Origin: a virus | Virus record (IMG/VR): IMGVR_UViG_3300050016_000116 | Span: 1 to 64,000 of that record | Length of the DNA: 64,000 nt | Strand: one strand, 5' to 3' | Shown here: positions 57,087 through 63,948 of the stretch, in pieces | Numbering within the stretch: the first letter of the stretch is position 1 | How the letters are laid out: each line of letters opens with the position of its first letter | Program-made: the position numbers and the translations under genes | The notes under the pieces: model-generated | The model's input: only the letters and a program-made list of their open reading frames with translations | Database searches by the model: none | What the model was told of the DNA's origin: nothing

Positions 57087-58319
57087 TGGAAGACACTCGC
57101 CCATCTCACGTTCAAGGGGAACCTGAAGGCCACCCGATACGGGTGGCTCCGACTCACCCCGGCTTACTCCGTACATCTAGTCGCCGAGTTGCTTGAGACC
57201 AAGTTGGCGGAGGGCGATCAAGTGCTCGACCCATTCTGCGGCACAGGAACGACGGCGCTTGTTTGCGCAGAGCGCGGTATTTCGTGCGACACGACGGACA
57301 TCAACCCGTTCCTGCTATGGCTCGCGAGGGCAAAGACCGCGACCTACACGGCATCGCACGTGAGAGCGTTCAACGAAAAGGCGGCCGTCGTTCGCAAGAC
57401 GATGCTCCGGGCAAACGGGCATGCGCCGTGGGCGCCGCCGCTTCATCAGATCGAGAAGTGGTGGAGCGGACGCACCCTCGCAAGCCTCGCTCGTGGAATG
57501 GAGATCATTCGATCCGAGAAAGGGCCGACGGGCGACCTCCTGCGAATCGCGTTCTGCCGGACGATGATCGAACGGGCAAACGTGAGCTTCGGCCACCAGT
57601 CGATGTCCTTCAAGAAGCCAGAGGACGCGCTCTCTCTGTTACCCGATGCCGAAGACGAGCGTGACGTGGCCACGGCTTGGTCTAAAGCCGTCGAAGCCAT
57701 CGCCGGAGCGGCGCGGTCAGACATTCTCGTAGAACCGAAGCCTGTCTTGTGCGACGCCCGCGACCTTCGGACAGCTCTCAAACCGAACACGTACGGGTGC
57801 GTGATCACCTCGCCGCCGTACCCGAACAGAATGAGCTACATCCGCGAGCTTCGCCCGTACATGTACTGGCTAGGCTACCTGGAGGACGGCCGTGCAGCAG
57901 GTGAGCTTGACTGGCTGGCCATCGGCGGCACGTGGGGCTGCGCCACAAGCAACGTTGCGAAGTGGACACCGAGCACGCCTGTGGAGATCCCCTACAAGGG
58001 CTTCACTGAGATCATCGGCGCTATCACGGCCACCGGCCCCAAAGCGAAAGTGCTCGGCCGCTACGTCGCCAAGTATTTTCACGACATGGTCGGGCACTGC
58101 GAGTCACTCTTCGCCGTGACCGCACCCGGAGGGGCCGTGCACTACATCGTCGGGAACTCGAAGTTCTACGATGTCATGTTGCCGGTGGAGGGCATCTATG
58201 CCGCGATGTTCGAGTCGGTTGGGTTCAAGAACGTTGAGATCAAGACGATCCGCAAGCGGACTTCAAAAAAGGAGTTGTTCGAGTATGTCGTCAGCGCTCG
58301 CAAGCCACTCAGGCGGTAA
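56961..58319 (+). CDS. DNA methyltransferase, two-domain
   Basis: 452 codons from a GTG overlapping the previous gene. Motif I DPFCGTGTTALVCAERG (~90) comes first, then TSPPYPNRMSYIRELRPYMY (~279) as motif IV, with a long middle insert. The SPPYxNR signature with the following Arg-Glu-Leu-Arg is typical of a group of methylases found in prophages and defence islands. The first ~42 residues overlap a minus-strand gene fragment and may not belong to the original enzyme. Confidence 0.8.
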   Translation: MTEPLDVDLRVLARHRRVAGWDVEVVDAREPSDEHLVDPPLVWKTLAHLTFKGNLKATRYGWLRLTPAYSVHLVAELLETKLAEGDQVLDPFCGTGTTALVCAERGISCDTTDINPFLLWLARAKTATYTASHVRAFNEKAAVVRKTMLRANGHAPWAPPLHQIEKWWSGRTLASLARGMEIIRSEKGPTGDLLRIAFCRTMIERANVSFGHQSMSFKKPEDALSLLPDAEDERDVATAWSKAVEAIAGAARSDILVEPKPVLCDARDLRTALKPNTYGCVITSPPYPNRMSYIRELRPYMYWLGYLEDGRAAGELDWLAIGGTWGCATSNVAKWTPSTPVEIPYKGFTEIIGAITATGPKAKVLGRYVAKYFHDMVGHCESLFAVTAPGGAVHYIVGNSKFYDVMLPVEGIYAAMFESVGFKNVEIKTIRKRTSKKELFEYVVSARKPLRR

Positions 58320-58410
58320 GGATCGCCTTCAAGATCGCATCTATCTCGGCTTTGATCGCCTTGAGAAGCGTGAAGAGGTACTGCCCGTCGCGGTCCGCTT
58401 CGCTCGGCAT
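58309..58410 (-). CDS. Minus-strand small protein or fragment
   Basis: 33 residues (MPSEADRDGQYLFTLLKAIK then AEIDAILKAILTA), helical and protein-like, ending inside the tail of the methyltransferase. The frame extends upstream to 58494, but that part is less credible. Could be a passenger peptide or a fragment. Confidence 0.35.
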   Translation of the reverse strand: MPSEADRDGQYLFTLLKAIKAEIDAILKAILTA

Positions 58411-58459
58411 GGGGCGAATGTTGCCGAGCTGGCAAGGCGTGGGCCAAGTTCGGCATCCG

Positions 58460-58515
58460 CGAATTACCGGGCAGCGCGCGGAATTAGCGGGCAACCCTCA
58501 AATGGCGGGCAAAGC
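58460..58515. repeat. Three degenerate ~20-bp repeats
   Basis: GAATTACCGGGCA, GAATTAGCGGGCA and AAATGGCGGGCA follow each other at about 20-base steps right after the methyltransferase block. They may mark its right border. Confidence 0.5.
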
Positions 58516-58536
58516 CCGTGCGTTCCACCGACGAAC

Positions 58537-58650
58537 GTGACGTGTCTCTTCGCCGCGGACTGTTCGAACACGATGTGCAGCGGGACTTGGTGCTGCGACG
58601 TGGCCACGCGCCAGTGTTACGAAGGGGCGACCTCTTCCCCCTGCCCGTGA
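58537..58650 (+). CDS. Cysteine-rich short frame
   Basis: 37 codons from a GTG at 58537 with seven cysteines, including CSGTWCC (eight if the frame is read from slightly further upstream). The frame is open upstream into the methyltransferase, so the start is unclear. Cys spacing is like small secreted disulfide proteins. Its stop directly precedes an ACGGCACTC box. Probably a fragment. Confidence 0.3.
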   Translation: MTCLFAADCSNTMCSGTWCCDVATRQCYEGATSSPCP

Positions 58651-58666
58651 ACGGCACTCTTTGGGC

Positions 58667-58867
58667 ATGAGCACCATGGCCCAAAGGAAGTTGGTTCGAG
58701 AGCTGGGACCGTACACGCTGGGGAAGGACGGTGTGTTGCGGGACAATAACGGTTTCTCGCTCGGGTTCTCCCTGCGTCCGAACGCGAACAGCAAGGAATG
58801 CGCATGGGACCGCGCGATGGTCGCGGTTCTGAATGACGTCTTGGAGATGCAGGGTCCACCGCGATGA
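58667..58867 (+). CDS. Small hypothetical protein
   Basis: 66 residues from ATG 58667, exactly 7 bases after an ACGGCACTC box. GPYTLGKDGVLRDNNGFSLG suggests a small beta unit; helical end. No family recognised. Confidence 0.6.
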   Translation: MSTMAQRKLVRELGPYTLGKDGVLRDNNGFSLGFSLRPNANSKECAWDRAMVAVLNDVLEMQGPPR

Positions 58868-59166
58868 AAGACACGAAGCGCCCGAAGTGGTCCCCGGGAA
58901 CCTGCCGAACGTTGATGAGGCGAACGGCAGACGAACTCGCGAGCGAAGGACAGAAGGGGGTGAACCCCGAGTACAAGCGCGTTTTCTACGCCCAAGCCGG
59001 TGCGTTCTACTTCGCGCTCAACATGGACGCTGGCGCCAGGACGCGGGAGGACTTCGAGAACTTCCTCATGCGCGAAGTCTTGTGGACTCCCGCCAGTGCA
59101 GTCGCATCGGCGGATGAGGTCGAACGAGTCGACGCAGCGAACAAGGTCCCATATCCGAAGGGATGA
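58864..59166 (+). CDS. Hypothetical protein
   Basis: 100 residues, ATGA overlap with the previous gene and the next. Helical, with a TPR-like piece (YKRVFYAQAGAFYFALNMD). No family recognised. Confidence 0.6.
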   Translation: MKDTKRPKWSPGTCRTLMRRTADELASEGQKGVNPEYKRVFYAQAGAFYFALNMDAGARTREDFENFLMREVLWTPASAVASADEVERVDAANKVPYPKG

Positions 59167-59663
59167 ACCCAACAGCGGGGCGTGTTACGTTCCGCTTCAT
59201 GGTCGGTGCCGGTTACTCCTCCAACGCCGCGGTTTCGAAGTCTGCGATGGACTCCTCCAAGAAAGCGGAGGCAGCGTCATCTGCGGCGAAGGACGATTGG
59301 GAGAGCCAGAGCCGCGCGGCGAACGCGCACTACCAGGCTGCCCAGGCGCATCGTCAGGCCGGCAACGAGACGAAGGCAGCCGACCACGACAAGAAAGCCA
59401 AGATCCACGACGAGAAGGCAGTAGCCGCGCAGCGGGACCAGGGGCACGCGGAGATGGTCGGGCAGGACGCGGAGAAGCTCTCGAAGAAAGCTCACCTCGC
59501 GGCCTACGGACAGGATCCGAAGGAGCCGCGGACCGAGAAGGAGCTGCACGAGTGCGCCGCGGACATGCACGACAAGGCGAGCAAGGCGTACGACGCAGCC
59601 GGGATGGAGCGGGAAGCTCACTATCACGCAGACATGAGCAAGAACCACGCAGAGCACGCGTAA
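59163..59663 (+). CDS. Ala/His/Lys-rich helical protein
   Basis: 166 residues, ATGA overlap. Repeated heptad-like blocks (ANAHYQAAQAHRQAGNETKA, AADMHDKASKAYDAAGMER) indicate a long alpha-helical or TPR-like rod. I recall similar Ala/His-rich proteins as possible virion proteins in other phages; here the function is unknown. Confidence 0.6.
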   Translation: MNPTAGRVTFRFMVGAGYSSNAAVSKSAMDSSKKAEAASSAAKDDWESQSRAANAHYQAAQAHRQAGNETKAADHDKKAKIHDEKAVAAQRDQGHAEMVGQDAEKLSKKAHLAAYGQDPKEPRTEKELHECAADMHDKASKAYDAAGMEREAHYHADMSKNHAEHA

Positions 59664-59671
59664 CCGGAGTC

Positions 59672-59693
59672 ATTCGCAAAGCGCTTTTCGAAT
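59672..59693. repeat. AAAGCGCTTT palindrome, hybrid copy
   Basis: ATTCGC left arm and TTCGAAT right arm; 14 bases before the next ATG, with AAGGAGAG between. Confidence 0.85.
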
Positions 59694-59707
59694 CAAGGAG
59701 AGCAGTG

Positions 59708-60463
59708 ATGCTAGATACGGGTTGCGAGATGCCGAACCGCTCATACCCCCATGACATTCAGAACCTTGATCCCGAGTTCCTGAGACGTAGCAGCTCACCG
59801 CCGGAGAAGACGATGGCTGACGAAGTGAAGACCGAGGATGTGAAGACGATCCTTCAGAAGCTCGATGGGCTTGCGTCCGCAGAGCTTCTCAGACGAATGC
59901 AGGGTCAACAGGTCACGGACAAACGGGAGATCCTGGAGAGTATCGATGGACTGCGAAAGGAGACCCGGACCGAGATTCAGTCCATCCGTCATTCGCAGGA
60001 CGTGACCAACACCGCAGTCAATGCGGTCACTGAGCGTGTGAAGAAGCTCGAAGTGCTGCGCTCTATCCCGCCGCGTTCCGGTTCACCGATGCCGCGCACG
60101 TACGACCTCTCCAACGTGGAGAAGACGGCCACCGGAGGGCTTCCGACAAGCGAAGCGGAGAAGCTGGTCAAGCGGCTCAATGAGCTGGAGCTGGACCAAG
60201 AGGTCATCGGTGCAGAACTTCACTCGATGGTCACCGAGCGGGATGAGGCGAAGAAGTTGGCCCTTGTGGCGCAGGAGAAGGAGCACATTGCGCAGGACAA
60301 GGAGCGCATTGCGCAGGAGCGCCAAGGGGCAATCGATCTCTACGCGCGAGGGCTGGAGAAGGAAGCGAAGCGGAAGCGGGCCAGGCTCATGAAGATCGGG
60401 GGAGCGCTTCTCCCTGTCGCGCTCGCAATCGGTGGAGCGCTCGCGAAGCTTCTTCACCTCTGA
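59708..60463 (+). CDS. Coiled-coil protein with C-terminal TM segment
   Basis: 251 residues from ATG 59708 with AGGAG upstream. Long coiled coil (~170-225, repeats of AQEKEHIAQDKERIAQE) then a C-terminal hydrophobic helix (GGALLPVALAIGGALAKLL). Tail-anchored membrane topology. Could be a lysis-related or virion-associated protein. Confidence 0.6.
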   Translation: MLDTGCEMPNRSYPHDIQNLDPEFLRRSSSPPEKTMADEVKTEDVKTILQKLDGLASAELLRRMQGQQVTDKREILESIDGLRKETRTEIQSIRHSQDVTNTAVNAVTERVKKLEVLRSIPPRSGSPMPRTYDLSNVEKTATGGLPTSEAEKLVKRLNELELDQEVIGAELHSMVTERDEAKKLALVAQEKEHIAQDKERIAQERQGAIDLYARGLEKEAKRKRARLMKIGGALLPVALAIGGALAKLLHL

Positions 60464-60834
60464 TGGGCTTCGACCCACGCACCAACTCGGCGCAGCTCGC
60501 AGCCCTCGTGGCTCGTTGCGACTACAAGCAATTCGCGCTGACGAGTGTGCCCACGAAGTTGAGCAACGCGGGACATCCCTACCAAGGCGAGTTCCCGGGA
60601 CCAGCGGTGTCACCGACCGCAGTGGGGTGGACTGCGGTGTACCGAGGTCGAATCCTCAACGGCTCGCAGCAACCCCCTCTCATCGCCAGCGCTTCGGTTG
60701 CAGGTTCCTTCGGGGAAGCGGCAGTGCTCACCGCGGCAAAGGACTTCCTTGATGGACTTGACCTCATGGCAGCGAGTCAGGGAGCGAACCCCAACCCTTA
60801 CGACCCGCGCCTTGGTGGCGGACAGGCTGGCTGA
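60463..60834 (+). CDS. Hypothetical protein
   Basis: 123 residues, one-base overlap with the previous stop. Small beta-type domain (TAVGWTAVYRGRILNGSQ), Ala-rich helix, Pro/Gly-rich end. Stop merges with an ACGGCACTC box. Confidence 0.55.
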   Translation: MGFDPRTNSAQLAALVARCDYKQFALTSVPTKLSNAGHPYQGEFPGPAVSPTAVGWTAVYRGRILNGSQQPPLIASASVAGSFGEAAVLTAAKDFLDGLDLMAASQGANPNPYDPRLGGGQAG

Positions 60835-60849
60835 CGGCACTCTCTCGGG

Positions 60850-61128
60850 ATGAGCGAACACGACATCGTCATTCTCAAAGGGGTCAGCGTTGGTGAGGAT
60901 CCCATGGTTGCGGGCTTCCTCGTTCACGCAGTCATCAAGGAGTCGGTGAGACTCGTGAGCCGGCTGGTGGGAGGAGTTTGCTCAGTGACCGTTGCAGCGA
61001 GAACCCTCACCATCAAGTACCACATCCGGGACTCTGTCCCGATGGAGCAGAGGACCATCGATCTGGAGAACATCAAAGCGCTCTTCTCCGAGGTCGCGCG
61101 GGTGGCGTACAAGAAGAGCGGGGGATGA
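60850..61128 (+). CDS. Hypothetical protein
   Basis: 92 residues, ATG 7 bases after the box at 60834-60842. Alpha/beta (VAGFLVHAVIKESVRLVS, CSVTVAARTLTIKYHI). No family recognised. Confidence 0.6.
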   Translation: MSEHDIVILKGVSVGEDPMVAGFLVHAVIKESVRLVSRLVGGVCSVTVAARTLTIKYHIRDSVPMEQRTIDLENIKALFSEVARVAYKKSGG

Positions 61129-61180
61129 ATCGACATCGGCTCAGCTTGTAGTCCTAGCTTTGAGTCGTAGGGTCTTCCCC

Positions 61181-61408
61181 ATGGACCTCGTAGCGCTCTT
61201 CGTCTGGTTGCTGGTGCTCTGTCTGGTCTTGGGGCTCCTCTATTGGATCGTGACGCTGGTGGTTGCAGTGCTCCCTCCTCCCATCGCAGTGCCAGCGAGA
61301 GTCATCCTCCTCGTGATCCTCGCGCTCATCGGGATCAGTGTCCTCCTCGGTGCAGTCGGGATGTATGACGCGCCTTGGAGCTACGGGCACCATCACTTTG
61401 TTCGGTAG
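61181..61408 (+). CDS. Two-TM protein (possible holin)
   Basis: 75 residues: TM1 ~3-30 (LVALFVWLLVLCLVLGLLYW), a Pro-rich turn, TM2 ~42-62 (VILLVILALIGISVLLGAVG), and a short His-rich end. Size and topology fit a class II holin, but no lysis enzyme is adjacent. The ATG follows CTTCCCC with no ribosome site. Bases 61129-61180 hold no gene. Confidence 0.5.
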   Translation: MDLVALFVWLLVLCLVLGLLYWIVTLVVAVLPPPIAVPARVILLVILALIGISVLLGAVGMYDAPWSYGHHHFVR

Positions 61409-61428
61409 CGGGCGGAGGAAGTGAAGTC

Positions 61429-61458
61429 GGGTTATCCTCCGCGGAAGGAGGCTAACCC
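61429..61458 (+). promoter_or_regulatory. Hairpin hiding the ribosome site of the next gene
   Basis: Stem 61429-61440 with 61447-61458 (one mismatch), loop GCGGAA. The AGGAGG site at 61446-61451 is paired in the stem, and ATG follows at 61460. Same design as at 49936. Confidence 0.6.
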
Positions 61459-61459
61459 C

Positions 61460-61888
61460 ATGCCCATCACGATTCAGCTTTGCCCTCACGGGATGAACGA
61501 GAGGTCTTGTCCGACTTGCTATCGGATGAAGCCGGCAGCTCCCAAGCCCGCAGACAGTCTCCCGGGAACACGCCCAGGAGTTCCCCTGGGTAACGTCATC
61601 TCGATGGCAGACGCGTTCCAGGCGTCGCAGCGTGCCATGGCCGCGCGAGCCGCTGCTGCCCCGGCAATCAAGCGAGCGGATGGGAGCCAGGTGGCGCAGC
61701 AACAGCCCTACTCCTCCGCCAACACTGCCTCTTCCGAGGCGCACACCGAGGACGGTGTCTGGAAGCCTCCCGCTCATCCCCAGGTCGCAGACCGCCAACC
61801 GAGGCACCCGCACGAAGGCGAAGGGAAGGTGTCTTACTCGGGACCTCTCTTCGTCCCCATTGACCCGACCACGATCAAAGCGCGCTGA
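61460..61888 (+). CDS. Small zinc-binding, disordered protein
   Basis: 142 residues from ATG 61460 (GTG 61421 possible, which would place the hairpin in the coding region). N-terminal CPHGMNERSCPTCY zinc motif (residues 7-20), the rest Ala/Pro/Gln-rich and probably disordered. Confidence 0.6.
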   Translation: MPITIQLCPHGMNERSCPTCYRMKPAAPKPADSLPGTRPGVPLGNVISMADAFQASQRAMAARAAAAPAIKRADGSQVAQQQPYSSANTASSEAHTEDGVWKPPAHPQVADRQPRHPHEGEGKVSYSGPLFVPIDPTTIKAR

Positions 61889-61922
61889 CGGCACTCATCG
61901 GTCATGAGGAAGGGAGTTGCCA

Positions 61923-62180
61923 ATGTTCACCGACGAGCAAGCGCACTTGTTCGAGCAGTGCAGAAGGATCGCTCCGGGGATCGAGATTCATCACGAGATC
62001 TTCCGCTCGGGCATCCCCGGGATCGAAGTCCTTCCCGTGCTATGCGCGTACGCGACCCCGCAACGACCTCTCGCGCGGATACAGGCAAACGCGTGCAAGT
62101 GCGGCGCACCGAAGTGCTTGGAGGTGGCAGTGTTGCACCTTCTGACAGCGTCTCTGTTTGTCCTTCGCCAATCGAATTGA
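61923..62180 (+). CDS. Hypothetical protein with CxC...C motif
   Basis: 85 residues from ATG 61923, with AAGGGAG upstream. FTDEQAHLFEQCRRIAPGIE, then CKCGAPKCLEVAVLHLL. The ATG at 61904 placed by the box begins a different frame (MRKGVANV) and is 19 bases upstream. Confidence 0.55.
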   Translation: MFTDEQAHLFEQCRRIAPGIEIHHEIFRSGIPGIEVLPVLCAYATPQRPLARIQANACKCGAPKCLEVAVLHLLTASLFVLRQSN

Positions 62181-62560
62181 CGGGCTTCTTCTCATTCCCT
62201 CCGGAGGTCGTGAGGGAATGGGAGGAGCTGTACCGACTCTCCGGGGGGACGTTCCGAGTTCATGGGTTCCTGACGAAGTGTCAGCGACCAGGAACCGTCA
62301 ATCCGAAGCCGCTGAACTACGCGGTCATGTGGAGAGCGTACTTGGCTCCGAGACGTCTCTACTTGGCGAACAAGGAGCCGGCGCAGGTTCCCGTTCTGGA
62401 CGTGGAGCAAGTCGGGCTCTTCCCGCTCGGGGGAGGTGACATCACGGATGGGATCGAGGTCTCGTCTGCGGTCGCAATCCTTCCAAGGCTCTTCAGGGAA
62501 GCGCGAACCATCATCCAGCTCGCGGCACTCCGAGCAGTGGGGAGAGGAGCAATCGCATGA
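62177..62560 (+). CDS. Hypothetical protein
   Basis: 127 residues if started at TTG 62177, which overlaps the previous stop. PPEVVREWEELYRLSGG, then VMWRAYLAPRRLYLANKEP; helical C-terminus. The same frame is open back to ATG 61904 behind a box, but the sequence before 62170 is the shadow of the neighbouring gene. Confidence 0.5.
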   Translation: MTGFFSFPPEVVREWEELYRLSGGTFRVHGFLTKCQRPGTVNPKPLNYAVMWRAYLAPRRLYLANKEPAQVPVLDVEQVGLFPLGGGDITDGIEVSSAVAILPRLFREARTIIQLAALRAVGRGAIA

Positions 62561-62928
62561 GCAACAAGACGCTGGACGAAGCGGTGGAGGCGTTCAAGGG
62601 GGGAGCCTCCAAGCGCAAGTCGAAGAAGCCGCACGAGATTGCAGAGCTGGCCACGAAGGTCCTCAATGCGGTCGAGAAGGACCATGCAGGAGGGCTGGAG
62701 CACTTCACGGAAACGGATGAACCGTTGGTGACGGGAGAGGAAGTTCTCCAGCAGATTCTCGCCGGGAAGAAGATCGTGGCGAAGAAGCGCGAGGACGATG
62801 AGACGGCAGCACCAGAGGTGGCACTTCCCGGACAAGGTGAGCTTCCTGCTGCGCAGGAGAAGGACTTGCGGAAACCACCTACGAACAGACTCTCTATCGC
62901 GAAGAAGCCGATAGTGGAGACGGGTTGA
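62557..62928 (+). CDS. Hypothetical basic protein
   Basis: 123 residues, ATGA overlap. Lys-rich head (KGGASKRKSKKPHE), a helix (IAELATKVLNAVEKDHAGG) and a charged disordered end. No family recognised. Confidence 0.55.
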   Translation: MSNKTLDEAVEAFKGGASKRKSKKPHEIAELATKVLNAVEKDHAGGLEHFTETDEPLVTGEEVLQQILAGKKIVAKKREDDETAAPEVALPGQGELPAAQEKDLRKPPTNRLSIAKKPIVETG

Positions 62929-62981
62929 AACGGTAATGCGCGCCCCTTGCGACAGAGGATGCGGGAAACGAAAGGAAGACC

Positions 62982-63317
62982 ATGACGACGGCACGTAAGA
63001 TCCGACTCGACCTTGCAACCCCTGCGGAGGTGGCCATCCGTGCGGCACAAGCCGCCGTGGAGGCGGTCCCCATACAGGGCTACGTCGACCGCGACAAGCT
63101 GACGCAGGCGGCCATCAAGATCGCAGAGGCCCTCGACCTCGTCGGGTCGTACGTGGACGAACGGATGATGGAGGCCGAACTTTGCGGGTCACGCACTCCA
63201 GGCTCGTGGAAACAGACTGCCGATACCTTCGGGCGAAGACTGCGTCACTCGAAGACGATGCCGCTCTCGGACAGCGTGGACAAGCCATGCAGTAACCCGG
63301 ACTGTTGCGAGCAATGA
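62982..63317 (+). CDS. Hypothetical protein
   Basis: 111 residues with an AAAGGAAG ribosome site. Helical N-terminal two thirds (AAIKIAEALDLVGSYVDERM), C-terminal CSNPDCC cluster. No family recognised. Confidence 0.6.
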   Translation: MTTARKIRLDLATPAEVAIRAAQAAVEAVPIQGYVDRDKLTQAAIKIAEALDLVGSYVDERMMEAELCGSRTPGSWKQTADTFGRRLRHSKTMPLSDSVDKPCSNPDCCEQ

Positions 63318-63433
63318 GCAAGATTCAGAGTGAGGTAAACGAGCGCTGGTCACGACAGCTCGGGAACCCGTGTCACAAGTCGGCCGGCACCGACCATGGA
63401 CCGAAGGTCCGTCTGAAGGAGCGAAGCGCATGA
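63314..63433 (+). CDS. Very small basic protein
   Basis: 39 residues (MSKIQSEVNERWSRQLGN...), four-base overlaps with both neighbours. No family recognised. Confidence 0.5.
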   Translation: MSKIQSEVNERWSRQLGNPCHKSAGTDHGPKVRLKERSA

Positions 63434-63633
63434 CCAGGATGATGAAGCTCAATATCGTCGATGTTGGGTGTCGGCTGTTACTGATCTCAGTGTGCCTGGT
63501 GCGCGGGCTGACGTCGCACGACCACGACTGGCTGTGGATTGGAGGGCTCTTCGCGCTCTTTCTTCCGAAGTCCATCAAACACCTGATACGCATGCGCGCT
63601 GGAGCGCAGGAGGAGAAGGGGACATGGCGGTAG
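63430..63633 (+). CDS. Small membrane protein
   Basis: 67 residues with hydrophobic segments at ~8-23 and ~33-45 (WLWIGGLFALFLP), basic end. ATGA overlap with the previous gene; its 3' end doubles as the ribosome-site module of the next gene. Confidence 0.5.
   Translation: MTRMMKLNIVDVGCRLLLISVCLVRGLTSHDHDWLWIGGLFALFLPKSIKHLIRMRAGAQEEKGTWR
63593..63619. repeat. 27-bp repeated ribosome-site module, copy 1
   Basis: TGCGCGCTGGAGCGCAGGAG and following bases, identical to 63920-63946. Contains a GCGC/GCGC hairpin and AGGAGGAGAAGG. Confidence 0.9.
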
Positions 63634-63917
63634 ATGCGAAGGGTCAGGAAGAGGCGCGCAAGCGGCGCGAGGTCGGGGCATGGTCGACGCCGGAGCGAGA
63701 GGCCCTACTTCAGCGCGTGCGTCCCATGACGGCACACGCAACGAAGGACGACCTCCTAGAGTTCGCACGTATCGAGTTGGAAGATGCTCTCGACAACGTC
63801 GAACCCATCGAAGGAGGGAGTCCGTTCCACGCTGGATGCTGTGTGATGCGGGCACGCGCGGCCATCGTGCGTGTACGTGATCGACTCCGTCTGTCCCCAC
63901 CCGAAGAGGCCAAATAA
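63624..63917 (+). CDS. Hypothetical protein
   Basis: 97 residues, AGGAGGAGAAGG upstream. Helical, charged start (DAKGQEEARKRREVG); middle LLEFARIELEDALDNVEP; CC pair near residue 73. No family recognised. Confidence 0.55.
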   Translation: MAVDAKGQEEARKRREVGAWSTPEREALLQRVRPMTAHATKDDLLEFARIELEDALDNVEPIEGGSPFHAGCCVMRARAAIVRVRDRLRLSPPEEAK

Positions 63918-63919
63918 CG

Positions 63920-63946
63920 TGCGCGCTGGAGCGCAGGAGGAGAAGG
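63920..63946. repeat. 27-bp repeated ribosome-site module, copy 2
   Basis: Exact copy of 63593-63619, placed just before the last gene of the window. Confidence 0.9.
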
Positions 63947-63948
63947 CA

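Noticed and set aside
58651-58666. ACGGCACTC box read as a sigma-54 promoter (GG-N10-GC)
   Set aside because: Two copies (24176, 58651) fit GG-N10-GC, but most others lack the -12 GC, while the distance to ATG is constant; not sigma-54.
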